Assembly (NCBI GenBank): GCA_018831195.1
Contig: JAHJDP010000028.1
Span: 1 to 64,000, forward strand
Direction: 5' to 3'
Length of the DNA: 64,000 nucleotides
DNA from: Candidatus Eisenbacteria bacterium
Lineage (GTDB): Bacteria > Eisenbacteria > RBG-16-71-46 > CAIMUX01 > JAHJDP01
Under the pieces are notes generated by a model. The model made no database searches. It saw nothing but the letters and a program-made list of their open reading frames with translations, and was not told the DNA's origin. Both the position numbers and the translations under genes were made by a program. Shown here piece by piece: positions 44,692 through 53,244 of this stretch (position 1 is its first letter; each line of letters starts with the position of its first letter).

Positions 44692-45624
44692 CTATCCCCC
44701 CTCATTGATCCTTCCACGATAAATGATCCGCGCGGGGCCTTCCAGAAACCAGCGTCCGCGGTCTTCTGTTTTATAAGCGGCTGTTCTAATATCCGTCTCC
44801 CCAAAAACAGTCAACTCATCCCTTCCTGTCGGCTGGATCGTTATGGGGGTCCCAGCTTCTTTCCAGCTCGTCAGCGCCCAGGCGGCGGCCGTGATGCCGC
44901 TGCCGCAGGCGAGGGTTTCATCCTCGACCCCCCGCTCAAAAGTCCGCAGACGCCAGGTCTTTCTTTCCATCGGCTGATCCGGCCGGCTTTTCGGCAGCTT
45001 CTCCGGCGGCCCTTCCTTCAAGATGAGATTGACATTGGCCCGCGAGGGACCGACGACGGCGTGCCGGCTGAGGGGTGGGCCCCATTGGCTGACCGGGCGA
45101 TCGAAAAGATCCGCCGTGCAGAGAAGGACGAGATGGGGCACACCCACGGTGACAAGCGCCGCCCGCAGAATCCCCTTCGATGGGAATTCGAGCCCCTCTC
45201 CATCCGCCGCGGGAAATGTAACGGGCCCGAGATGTCTCCCTTCGGGATCCGGCATGCTGGTCCGAAAACGCCCCGGGCCGGCCGGTTCGGCCTCCACCGC
45301 ATAATCCTCCAGGCGAAATATGAAAGGGGGAAGCTTCCCGTCGAGGAGCAGATAAGCGGCGATACACCGCGCGCCGTTCCCGCAGAAGGCGGCCACCTCG
45401 CCATCGGGATTCCGGAACCGAACCTGGAGCCCCCCCTTCACCCGGGGCTCGATATAGAGCAGGCCGTCGGCGCCGATCCCCCGCCGGCGGTCGCATAGCT
45501 TTCGAATCTTCTTTGAATCCCAGGTCATCGGTTGGAGCCGGCCATCGACAAGGATGAAATCATTGCCGGCCCCTTCGACTTTAACAAATTCGAAGGATGA
45601 GGCCGGATGGTCTTCAGGTTTCAT
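44692..45624 (-). CDS. dapF: Diaminopimelate epimerase DapF
   Basis: Converts LL-DAP to meso-DAP for lysine and peptidoglycan. Two pseudo-symmetric halves: FVKVEGAGNDFILVDGR (13-29), the first active-site Cys81 in AAFCGNGARC, and the second Cys240 in ERGVEDETLACGSGITAAAWA. Length (310 aa) is slightly above average, owing to the segment around KEGPPEKLPKSRPDQPMER. ATG 45624 overlaps the stop of the Ig-like lipoprotein gene. Confidence 0.95.
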   Translation of the reverse strand: MKPEDHPASSFEFVKVEGAGNDFILVDGRLQPMTWDSKKIRKLCDRRRGIGADGLLYIEPRVKGGLQVRFRNPDGEVAAFCGNGARCIAAYLLLDGKLPPFIFRLEDYAVEAEPAGPGRFRTSMPDPEGRHLGPVTFPAADGEGLEFPSKGILRAALVTVGVPHLVLLCTADLFDRPVSQWGPPLSRHAVVGPSRANVNLILKEGPPEKLPKSRPDQPMERKTWRLRTFERGVEDETLACGSGITAAAWALTSWKEAGTPITIQPTGRDELTVFGETDIRTAAYKTEDRGRWFLEGPARIIYRGRINEGG

Positions 45625-47102
45625 GGCCCTTCCCCCGGTTCCCCCGAAGCTTTTCCAGCCGCCCGCGTGGAATCGGATGTCCCCCCTCTCAGCGGCAGGA
45701 GGTTTTCGGGCCAGGGTTTGGGCAGGACCGGCAGGGAGACCTGAAGAGAATCAATCGAACGGACCGGTTGAATCTCATAGGGACCCATCCAGGCGCTCTC
45801 CGGTTCACCCTCGGTGAGATCGCCACTGAGATTCAGGTCCCGGTAGGCGCGCAGCCAATAGGAGCCCGGCGCGATCCCCTTCAGTTCAAACGTATCGGAA
45901 GTACGCACTGAGGATATCGCACTGGAATCGGGGGATGGGAAAAGCTCCACCCATATCGGTCGGGCGCAATAGGCGCTGTCTTCAAGGGACGTTTCCAGGT
46001 CGAGGGCGAGCCCCGCCAGCATCGAATCTATCGCCGGCGGATAAAGCCGGCCCGGTAAAACCTCCAAGGTGTCTTCCGACCACTGCATCCACTCTTTCCA
46101 GGCTCCACGATCATCTGGGTCGGCCGCCTCCTCCGAGGTCGAATCTGGAGGTGGGGCCAAGAGGGCCCGCAGGGAGTCGGCCCGCAGTCGGATCGGCCCC
46201 GGTCGGCTTCGACGTGTACAAAAAGAATCGACAATCGTCCCGTTGATCGAACCCGGTTCATTGGGATATACGAGATAGATTTCCAAACCCATCCGCGTGG
46301 CCAGTGTATCGGGCAGAAACAGACTATCCGGGAAACAGGCCCAGAAATCAGATTTTTCATCGAAGGAGCGGTTGCCGCCGGCATCATAGAGGACGGCGAT
46401 CGTCAGGGGTGTGTTGACCGGCAGATGCGGCAGAACGAATCCGCCCCGCGCGTCGGTTTGTCCCCGCCGGATGGCATCAGAGATGCCTCCAGGCGGAAAG
46501 AGCTGCCGGACCGGCTCCGTCACGGGCTCAGAGGCTTGTCCATCGGCCTGCGCTGGCGCCGGACCTAATGGAGCCCCCGTCCAGGCAAAAACAAATTGGC
46601 CTTGCGCCGGCAGGAGTCCCGCGATCACCTGTCCTTCGATGCGGCCCATGTCCAAATGATCCCCGGTCGAGAAGGGGATCGCTACGGGCGACGCCAGGGG
46701 ATTCCTCCGCCGGTCCCGGATTTCGCTTCCCAGTAGAAGGACATACGTCGTGTTGGGTTGCAGGGGCGCCTTCGGCTGGATCGTGACATCCCATGCATTC
46801 CATGTGAATTGTAAGCGATCCACCTCAGGACTCAGAAAAAGCCAATCCTCCACCGTTCCCTTATTCATCGATTCACTAAAGGAGATGACGAAGGGATCCT
46901 CGACCCCGACGCCGACGGCGAGGGATTCCGGAACCGTGAGCAGAACCGTCGGCGGGGTTTTATCTTCCGGACCTCCGGAGGGAGGTTCAATCTGGGCGCA
47001 TCCCCCACCGATCCACTGGAGAATGATTCCGGAGAGGAATCCCACCATGAGGGAGGCCCTCCCGCCGGACCCAATCCGCTTCTGTCTCAGCCTTCCATAC
47101 AC
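45621..47102 (-). CDS. Lipoprotein with SbsA-type Ig-like domain
   Basis: An N-terminal hydrophobic segment (MVGFLSGIILQWIGGGC) ends in Cys35, a lipobox-like site. The following CAQIEPPSGGPEDKTPPTVLLTVPES is typical of FCB lipoproteins with a SbsA-type Ig-like domain (DKTPP, FSESMNKGTV, TTYVLLLGSEIRD). The rest is a beta-rich region with a carboxypeptidase-like fold (GGFVLPHLPVNTPLTIAVLYD; FELKGIAPGSYWLRAYRD). It probably sits on the membrane surface; function is unknown. GTG 47102 overlaps argF by 16 bases; ATG 47048 is an alternative start. Confidence 0.85.
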   Translation of the reverse strand: MYGRLRQKRIGSGGRASLMVGFLSGIILQWIGGGCAQIEPPSGGPEDKTPPTVLLTVPESLAVGVGVEDPFVISFSESMNKGTVEDWLFLSPEVDRLQFTWNAWDVTIQPKAPLQPNTTYVLLLGSEIRDRRRNPLASPVAIPFSTGDHLDMGRIEGQVIAGLLPAQGQFVFAWTGAPLGPAPAQADGQASEPVTEPVRQLFPPGGISDAIRRGQTDARGGFVLPHLPVNTPLTIAVLYDAGGNRSFDEKSDFWACFPDSLFLPDTLATRMGLEIYLVYPNEPGSINGTIVDSFCTRRSRPGPIRLRADSLRALLAPPPDSTSEEAADPDDRGAWKEWMQWSEDTLEVLPGRLYPPAIDSMLAGLALDLETSLEDSAYCARPIWVELFPSPDSSAISSVRTSDTFELKGIAPGSYWLRAYRDLNLSGDLTEGEPESAWMGPYEIQPVRSIDSLQVSLPVLPKPWPENLLPLRGGTSDSTRAAGKASGEPGEGP

Positions 47103-48013
47103 GTGACCAAAAGCCCCTTCTGGGCATGAAGACGGTTTTCCGCCTGGTCATAGACAATCGAGTGCGGACCGTCCATCACCTCATCTGTAATCTCTTCCCC
47201 ACGATGTGCAGGGAGACAGTGCATGACCAGCACATCAGGATCGGCGCCCTTTAGCATTTCACTATTCACTTGGAATGGAGGGAAGATCTTGCGGCGCTCT
47301 TCCGCCTCATTCTCCTGCCCCATACTCGTCCATGTGTCGGTGTAAATGACATGAGCTCCCGCCACCGCCTCCTGAGGAGATGAGGTCACGAGGACTTTAC
47401 TGACCCCCCTGTGCTGGACCGCCTCAACAAGCTCTTCCTCCGGTTCAAATCCCTTGGGCGACCCTATTCTGAGATCGAGTTTGTAGCGCAGGCCGGCATT
47501 CAGCCAGGAGCGGACAATATTATTGGAATCCCCGAGATAGGCGAGGCTCAGGCCGTCGATCGAGAGCCCCTTCTCCCGCAGGGTCAACATATCAGAGAGA
47601 ATCTGGCAGGGATGAAATTCATTGGTCAGCCCGTTGATGATCGGAATGGTGGAAGCCCGGTCGAGATCCTCGATATCTTTCTGATGGAAGGTCCGAATCA
47701 TGATGCCGTCCAGATAGCGGCTCATGACCGCCCCGATATCCTTCACCGCTTCGCGGCGGCCGAAACCGATTTCCGCGTCGGTAATCAGCATCCCTTTGCC
47801 GCCCAGCTGCCACATGGCGACCTCAAACGACAATCGGGTTCTAAGACTCGGTTTGTGAAAGATCATCCCGAGAACCTGGCCCTTCAAGAGCTGCGTTTCG
47901 CGGCCTTTTCTGAAATCCTTCTTTATGGATATCGCCCGGTCCAAGGTCCGGTCCAAATCGGCCCGGCTCCAATCCGATAATTTCAAGCAACTTTTCTTTC
48001 CCATCGAATCCAT
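47087..48013 (-). CDS. argF: Ornithine carbamoyltransferase ArgF
   Basis: Makes citrulline from ornithine and carbamoyl phosphate. The carbamoyl-phosphate motif is SLRTR (56-60), the variant of STRTR common in several phyla. FHPCQILSDM (HPCQ 134-137), DTWTSMGQE (D226, SMG 230-232) and MHCLPAHRGEEI (265-268) identify the ornithine enzyme. Length is 308 aa. It starts at ATG 48013; ATG 48004 has the better ribosome-site spacing. It follows hslU by 22 bases. N-succinyl or N-acetyl ornithine as the real substrate is possible in FCB bacteria, but HPCQ and SMG favour plain ornithine. Confidence 0.9.
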   Translation of the reverse strand: MDSMGKKSCLKLSDWSRADLDRTLDRAISIKKDFRKGRETQLLKGQVLGMIFHKPSLRTRLSFEVAMWQLGGKGMLITDAEIGFGRREAVKDIGAVMSRYLDGIMIRTFHQKDIEDLDRASTIPIINGLTNEFHPCQILSDMLTLREKGLSIDGLSLAYLGDSNNIVRSWLNAGLRYKLDLRIGSPKGFEPEEELVEAVQHRGVSKVLVTSSPQEAVAGAHVIYTDTWTSMGQENEAEERRKIFPPFQVNSEMLKGADPDVLVMHCLPAHRGEEITDEVMDGPHSIVYDQAENRLHAQKGLLVTCMEG

Positions 48014-48035
48014 CTCCCTTCCACTCCTTGAGACC

Positions 48036-49400
48036 TCACAAAATATAACGACTCAGATCCCTATCTTGAAGGATGGAGCCCAGTCGTTTCTCAACCAAGC
48101 CGGATGTGATCTTGACCTCATCCATCTTTCGATCCGGGACATCAAAGAGGATATCTTCCAAAAGTGTTGTCAGTATTGTATGCAATCTTCTGGCGCCGAT
48201 ATTCTCTGTGGCGTCATTCACTTCACTGGCGATGGCTGCGATTCTTTTCAGCGCATCGGTTTCAAATTCGATCTGAACGCCCTCGGTGGCCAATAGGGCT
48301 TGGTATTGTTTAATAAGGGCGTTCTTCGGTTCCGTCAGGATCCGGTAAAAATCATCTTCCGTCAAAGAAGACAATTCAACCCGGATGGGGAACCGGCCCT
48401 GCAATTCCGGAATCAGATCTGAGGGGCGGCTGGTATGAAAAGCCCCCGCGGAGATGAAAAGGATATGGTCGGTCCGGACAAGACCGTATTTTGTGGCCAC
48501 GGCGCAACCCTCGACGACCGGCAGGAGATCCCGCTGCACGCCCTGCCGGGAGACATCCGGCCCCGAACCTCCTTGTTCGATAGCGACCTTATCGATCTCA
48601 TCAATAAAGACAATCCCCGCATTCTGGATTCTTTCGAGCGCCGCTTCGATGGCCTTATCCATATCAATCAGCTTCTGGGTTTCTTCCTGTAGAAGATAGA
48701 CCCTCGCTTCAGCGACGGTCAGCCGGCGCTTTCTCTTCTTCTTGGGAAAGATCCCGTCCATCCCCTCGGGCAGGCTGATGTCCATCTCTTCCATCCCCAT
48801 ATTGGAAAAGATCTCGATCATTGGAGAGCTCCGTCCCATGACTTCCAAGTCGATCATCCGGTCCTCGAGCTGCCCTTTTCCCAGCTGGGTTTGGAGTTTC
48901 TCCCGCGTCCGCTCCCAGGATCCGTCATCCTCGGATTCTGTCGCATTCTTCCGGGGCCGGGGCAAAAGGATGTTTAACAATCTCTCCTGTACCCCTTCCT
49001 TGGCCTTCTCCTCGACTTCCTGACTCATTTCCTGCCGGACCATGGAGACACCGATTTCCGTCAGATCGCGGATCATCGACTCAACGTCCCGTCCGACATA
49101 TCCGACTTCTGTAAACTTCGAGGCTTCAACTTTGATAAAGGGAGCCTTCGCGAGGCGGGCCAGCCGCCGCGCGATCTCGGTTTTCCCGACACCGGTCGGG
49201 CCGATCATGATGATATTGTTCGGGACGATTTCATCTCTCATCTCCGGAGAGACTTTTTGCCGGCGGACTCGGTTTCGCATGGCGATGGCCACACTTCGCT
49301 TGGCCGCATTCTGCCCGATGATATACTTATCGAGTTCATGCACAATCTGGCGGGGAGTGAATTGCTCGAGACCCGCAGCTGCTTGTTGTACGTCTGTCAA
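48036..49400 (-). CDS. hslU: ATP-dependent protease ATPase subunit HslU
   Basis: AAA+ unfoldase partner of HslV. It starts [17 protein letters not shown]. Walker A is GPTGVGKTE, followed by [24 protein letters not shown], a strong HslU signature. An I-domain insert (about 115-220) and Walker [12 protein letters not shown] follow. The C-terminal LSRYIL is the tail that inserts into HslV. The start is TTG 49400, with GGAGG eight bases upstream. It lies after hslV with an 86-base gap. The cell thus has both ClpC and HslUV proteolysis. Confidence 0.96.
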   Translation of the reverse strand: MTDVQQAAAGLEQFTPRQIVHELDKYIIGQNAAKRSVAIAMRNRVRRQKVSPEMRDEIVPNNIIMIGPTGVGKTEIARRLARLAKAPFIKVEASKFTEVGYVGRDVESMIRDLTEIGVSMVRQEMSQEVEEKAKEGVQERLLNILLPRPRKNATESEDDGSWERTREKLQTQLGKGQLEDRMIDLEVMGRSSPMIEIFSNMGMEEMDISLPEGMDGIFPKKKRKRRLTVAEARVYLLQEETQKLIDMDKAIEAALERIQNAGIVFIDEIDKVAIEQGGSGPDVSRQGVQRDLLPVVEGCAVATKYGLVRTDHILFISAGAFHTSRPSDLIPELQGRFPIRVELSSLTEDDFYRILTEPKNALIKQYQALLATEGVQIEFETDALKRIAAIASEVNDATENIGARRLHTILTTLLEDILFDVPDRKMDEVKITSGLVEKRLGSILQDRDLSRYIL

Positions 49401-49486
49401 TGCAGAGACCTCCCATTCCTACCGTGGGATTTGATGTGATGTATGGTGGCGGGGCAAATCGAACCCGGTCCACAAACCGGGAACGC

Positions 49487-50014
49487 CTAGAGTTCCTCGA
49501 GATAGATCTGGTCGTTGGTGAAGATACAGATTTGGGCCGCGATCCTCAAGGCCTCGACGGCCAGCTTTTCGGGAGGAAGTTCCGTATGCGCGGACAGAGC
49601 CCTGCAGGCGGCCAGGGCATAAGGCGCCCCGCTTCCGATGGCAACAATGCCGTCTTCAGGCTCCACGACATCACCGGTTCCTGAGATAAGAAGAACATGG
49701 TCCCGATCCGCCACCGCCAATTGAGCTTGGAGACGCCGGAGAAAACGGTCGGACCGCCAAACCTTAGCGATCTCGATCGCCGCCTTTTGAAGCTTGCCTT
49801 GATGGGATTCCAAGGCTGTTTCAAAACGGTCGAAGAGTTGCAGGCCATCCGCGGCGGAACCGGCGAACCCGGCCAGAACCGTTCCTTGATGAAGACGGCG
49901 GACTTTTCGGGCGGTTGCTTTCAAGATGGTATTTCCCGCCGTCACCTGGCCGTCACCGGCCATGGCGCTTTTCCCGTCTCTCACAACAGCCAAGACAGTG
50001 GTGGATCGAATCAT
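49487..50014 (-). CDS. hslV: ATP-dependent protease peptidase subunit HslV
   Basis: Proteasome-type threonine peptidase. The start MIRSTTVLAVVRDGKSAMAGDGQVT places the nucleophile Thr5 after a four-residue propeptide, as in several non-proteobacterial HslV. ILKATARKVRRLHQGTVLAGFAGSAAD is conserved, and the mid-protein GSGAPYALAACRAL is typical. GAGAG six bases before ATG 50014 favours it over GTG 50035. It starts one base after the xerC stop and ends with TAG. Confidence 0.95.
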   Translation of the reverse strand: MIRSTTVLAVVRDGKSAMAGDGQVTAGNTILKATARKVRRLHQGTVLAGFAGSAADGLQLFDRFETALESHQGKLQKAAIEIAKVWRSDRFLRRLQAQLAVADRDHVLLISGTGDVVEPEDGIVAIGSGAPYALAACRALSAHTELPPEKLAVEALRIAAQICIFTNDQIYLEEL

Positions 50015-50015
50015 G

Positions 50016-50972
50016 TCATGCTCTCGGGTGCGCACGCTGATAAACCTCCCTTAGAGATGATGGGGTGACATGCGTATAGATTTGAGTGGTCGCCGGAGAA
50101 GCATGGCCGAGCAGTTCCTGAATGATCCGCAGATCGGCCCCACCCTCCAAAAGATGAGTGGCATAAGAGTGTCGGAGGGTGTGGGGGCTCGGCCGGGCTT
50201 CGAGATTAAAGGGCATCAAATAGCGCGTGACGATCCGCTGAATGGAACGGACCGAGAGGCGTTCCCCGCGCGGATTCCTGAAAAAAGAAGTCTCCTGCGG
50301 ATCGATCGATCCGGCCCGTTCCGGGTGTCGGAGATATTCTCTCAGCGCCTTTCGACAGGGTTCGCCGAAGCAGACCATACGTTCCTTGCCGCCTTTCCCC
50401 CGGATCCGCAACCACCCCTCCCGAAAATCGACATCCTCAATATTGACATCCGCCGCCTCGGAAACGCGGACACCGGTGCCATAGAGGAGTTCCAGAAGAG
50501 CCCGATCCCTCAGACCCTCGATCCCCTCGGGCCAGGGTCCCTCCAGAATCCTTTGGACGCGATGCGCCCCCAGCGGTCTGGGGAGCTTCCGCCCTGATAT
50601 CGCCCGTGGAATCTCCGGTGCGGGATCCCGCGGGAGGATTCCCCGGCGTGTGAGGAAACGGGTGAAGCGAAAAATCGCGGCCCGGCGGCGGGAGAGGGTC
50701 GAGGCTGAATAGCCCCGAGCGGCCAGGACGGCGAGATAGGCCCGGATCGTCGCGGTATTGATTCGTTCCGAAATGCCGGATGGTTCACTCTGCCGAGGGG
50801 CGTGCTCGGCGAGCCAGAGCCGGAAACGCTCCAGATCCTCGGTGTAAGCCTTGATGGTCAGCGGGCGTAGACCCTCAACCGCCCTCAGCTGAAGCAGAAA
50901 GGCCTCCATTTCCGGAACCAGGGCGTCACTTCCCCTGGAGATTTTAGAGGACGCCTTCCTTGACGATGCCAT
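50016..50972 (-). CDS. xerC: Tyrosine recombinase XerC/XerD type
   Basis: Resolves chromosome dimers at dif with a partner or alone. The N-terminal SAM-like core-binding domain (about 20-110) has LRPLTIKAYTEDLERF. The catalytic residues are complete: Arg169 in YGTGVRVSEA, Lys193 in RGKGGKER, His264 and Arg267 in HTLRHSYATHLLEGGADLRII, His290 in LLGHAS and Tyr299 in TQIYTHV. The topA-xerC-hslV-hslU order is a known conserved group. GGAGT before ATG 50972 supports this start (318 aa), overlapping topA by 29 bases. XerC versus XerD cannot be told from one copy. Confidence 0.93.
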   Translation of the reverse strand: MASSRKASSKISRGSDALVPEMEAFLLQLRAVEGLRPLTIKAYTEDLERFRLWLAEHAPRQSEPSGISERINTATIRAYLAVLAARGYSASTLSRRRAAIFRFTRFLTRRGILPRDPAPEIPRAISGRKLPRPLGAHRVQRILEGPWPEGIEGLRDRALLELLYGTGVRVSEAADVNIEDVDFREGWLRIRGKGGKERMVCFGEPCRKALREYLRHPERAGSIDPQETSFFRNPRGERLSVRSIQRIVTRYLMPFNLEARPSPHTLRHSYATHLLEGGADLRIIQELLGHASPATTQIYTHVTPSSLREVYQRAHPRA

Positions 50973-53190
50973 CGGCAAGACTCCGATCCCCCCGGAAACG
51001 GCATTGCGGGCAGTAGAGATGCGGGCCGTGGGTTTTTGTTTCCTTTTCAACCAAGAATGGATTTTTGCAGGCCGGACATTCGACCGGGACCGGCCGGTCC
51101 CAGACCGCAAAATCGCAATCCGGGTAGCGGTCGCACCCAAAGAAAATCCGGCCCCGGTGACTGCGCTTCTCCACCAGTCCACCGGAACAATCGGGGCGCG
51201 CGCAGGGAACGCCCGTGGGAACAGCCCGGGTCGTTTTGCACTCCGGGTAATGTTCGCAGGCCAGAAAGCGGCCATACCGCCCCCGCCGCAGCATCATGGC
51301 CGCCCCGCATTTTTCACATTTGAAATCGGTTTTCTGAGGTTCCTCATCGGGGCTCAGGGGCTTTGTGAAACGGCATTCAGGATAATTGGGACAGGCCAGG
51401 AAGGGTCCATTACGCCCGAACTTCTTGACCATCTTGACCCCGCACTTCTCACATTCCTGATCGCTCTCTTCCTGAATCTCTTCCTTGAGATGGCTTTTGG
51501 ATTCTTCCGCCTTGGCGAGGTCTTTTTGGAACGGCTCGTAGAAATCTTTAACGACATGGCCCCACTCAACATCCCCCTGCTCGATACCGTCGAGCTCCCC
51601 TTCCATCTTTGCGGTAAAATCAATGTTAAAGATATCGGGAAAGGTTTTTATAAGAAGCTTCACAACGGTTTCTCCGAGATCGGTGGGAAGCAACCGTCCC
51701 TTGTCACGGTTGACATAATCCCTCGCCAGGATTGTGGATACGATTGTGGCGTAGGTTGAGGGCCGGCCGATCCCCTTTTCCTCGAGAGCCTTGACCAGCG
51801 TCGCTTCGGTGTAACGCGGCGGCGCCTCGGTGAAATGCTGCTTCTTTTCAAGTCGTTTGAGCTTCAGAGGATCCCCCTCCAGCAATTCCGGAAGATCCAC
51901 CGAGTCTTCATCCTTGTTCTCCTCGGTATCCCGGTAAAGCCGGGTGAATCCGTCAAAGACCAGATGCGTGCCCGAAGCTCTGAAGAGAAGGCGGCCGTTG
52001 GCGACATCGACCGTTGTCACATCCGATTCCTGATCTGACATTTGAGAAGCGACAAAGCGGTTCCAAATCAGCCGGTAGAGGGAGAGCTGATCCTTGCTGA
52101 GGACCTTGGCCAGGGAATCAGGCGTCCTCGTCACATCGGTCGGACGGATCGCCTCGTGCGCGTCCTGTGTCCGCTGTTTCTGCCGGTATAATCTCGCCTC
52201 TTTCGGAAGATACGGGGAACCGAATTGAGACTGAACCAGGTCCCGCACATTCGATAGAGCCTCATCTGAGATCCGGGTTGAATCGGTTCGCATATAGGTG
52301 ATCAGACCGACAGGATCACCGCCATCGACGGAGAGCCCTTCGTAGAGCTGCTGCGCCACCATCATCGTCTTTTTCGCCGATGACCTCAGTTGTTTGTAGG
52401 CTTCCTGTTGAAGAGTGCTGGTAATGTAGGGCGCGTATGGCTTACGCCGGCGGCGCGTCGTTTTCAGTTCAGAGACTTTAAAGGAACCACTTTTGGCCTC
52501 TTCAACAAGGTTCTTCGCCTCTTCTTCATTTGTGATCTCAGGTTTCTTTCCATTGATCTTGTGAAGCTTGGTGGTGAGCTTCCCGCCCTTATCTGTGAGC
52601 AGGTTCGCCGTGATCGACCAATATTCCTGCGGCACAAAGGCGCGGATTTCGATCTCCCGATCAACAACAATTCGAAGGGCCACACTCTGAACCCGGCCGG
52701 CGCTCAAGCCGTATCGAATCGTCGACCAGAGGAAGGGGGATATCAGATATCCCACAAGACGGTCCATAATGCGGCGGGCCTGCTGCGCGCCCACTTTTGT
52801 TTGGTCTATTTCCTGCGGATGTTCCAAAGAATGCTTCACCGCATTCTTTGTGATCTCATGAAAGATGAGGCGTTGATAACTTGAAGCCGACTTACCCAAC
52901 ACCTCAGCGAGATGCCAGGCGATCGCCTCCCCCTCGCGGTCGGGGTCAGGAGCCAGGAAAACGGCGTCGGCGGCCTTGGCGGCATCTTTCAATTCTTTGA
53001 TTATCTTTTTCTTGGCCGCGATGACCGTATAGGCCGGAGAAAAGTTGTTCTCCAGATCCACACCGAGTTTGCTCTTCGGCAGATCCCGGATATGCCCCAA
53101 ACTGGCAAGGACCGTATATTTGTTTCCCACCATGCGTCCAATGGTCCGCGCCTTCGCCGGTGACTCTACAATAATCAATGATTTAGCCAT
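50944..53190 (-). CDS. topA: DNA topoisomerase I TopA
   Basis: Type IA topoisomerase that relaxes negative supercoils. The Toprim domain starts SLIIVESPAKARTIGRM, with acidic DPDREGEAIAWH (82-93). The active Tyr299 is in LITYMRTDSTR. GLSAGRVQSVALRIVVDREIEI is conserved. The C-terminus has three CxxC-type zinc fingers (CEKCGVKM, CEKCGAAM, CARPDCSGG) and a fourth, partial finger (CPACKNPF). Length is 748 aa. It starts at ATG 53190, 54 bases after secA. Confidence 0.96.
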   Translation of the reverse strand: MAKSLIIVESPAKARTIGRMVGNKYTVLASLGHIRDLPKSKLGVDLENNFSPAYTVIAAKKKIIKELKDAAKAADAVFLAPDPDREGEAIAWHLAEVLGKSASSYQRLIFHEITKNAVKHSLEHPQEIDQTKVGAQQARRIMDRLVGYLISPFLWSTIRYGLSAGRVQSVALRIVVDREIEIRAFVPQEYWSITANLLTDKGGKLTTKLHKINGKKPEITNEEEAKNLVEEAKSGSFKVSELKTTRRRRKPYAPYITSTLQQEAYKQLRSSAKKTMMVAQQLYEGLSVDGGDPVGLITYMRTDSTRISDEALSNVRDLVQSQFGSPYLPKEARLYRQKQRTQDAHEAIRPTDVTRTPDSLAKVLSKDQLSLYRLIWNRFVASQMSDQESDVTTVDVANGRLLFRASGTHLVFDGFTRLYRDTEENKDEDSVDLPELLEGDPLKLKRLEKKQHFTEAPPRYTEATLVKALEEKGIGRPSTYATIVSTILARDYVNRDKGRLLPTDLGETVVKLLIKTFPDIFNIDFTAKMEGELDGIEQGDVEWGHVVKDFYEPFQKDLAKAEESKSHLKEEIQEESDQECEKCGVKMVKKFGRNGPFLACPNYPECRFTKPLSPDEEPQKTDFKCEKCGAAMMLRRGRYGRFLACEHYPECKTTRAVPTGVPCARPDCSGGLVEKRSHRGRIFFGCDRYPDCDFAVWDRPVPVECPACKNPFLVEKETKTHGPHLYCPQCRFRGDRSLADGIVKEGVL

Positions 53191-53244
53191 CTATCCCTCA
53201 AACATCCTGTTCCACCGCTGCCTTGGTCGCTCTCCAAACTCCAT

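Noticed and set aside
49464..49481. Hairpin between hslV and hslU as terminator
   Set aside because: The stem is only six pairs (CCCGGT/ACCGGG), no T-run follows, and the two genes encode one complex, so termination is unlikely.
50973..51275. N-terminal extension of XerC into topA
   Set aside because: These residues overlap the topA zinc-finger coding region, show no recombinase similarity, and ATG 50972 has a good ribosome site.
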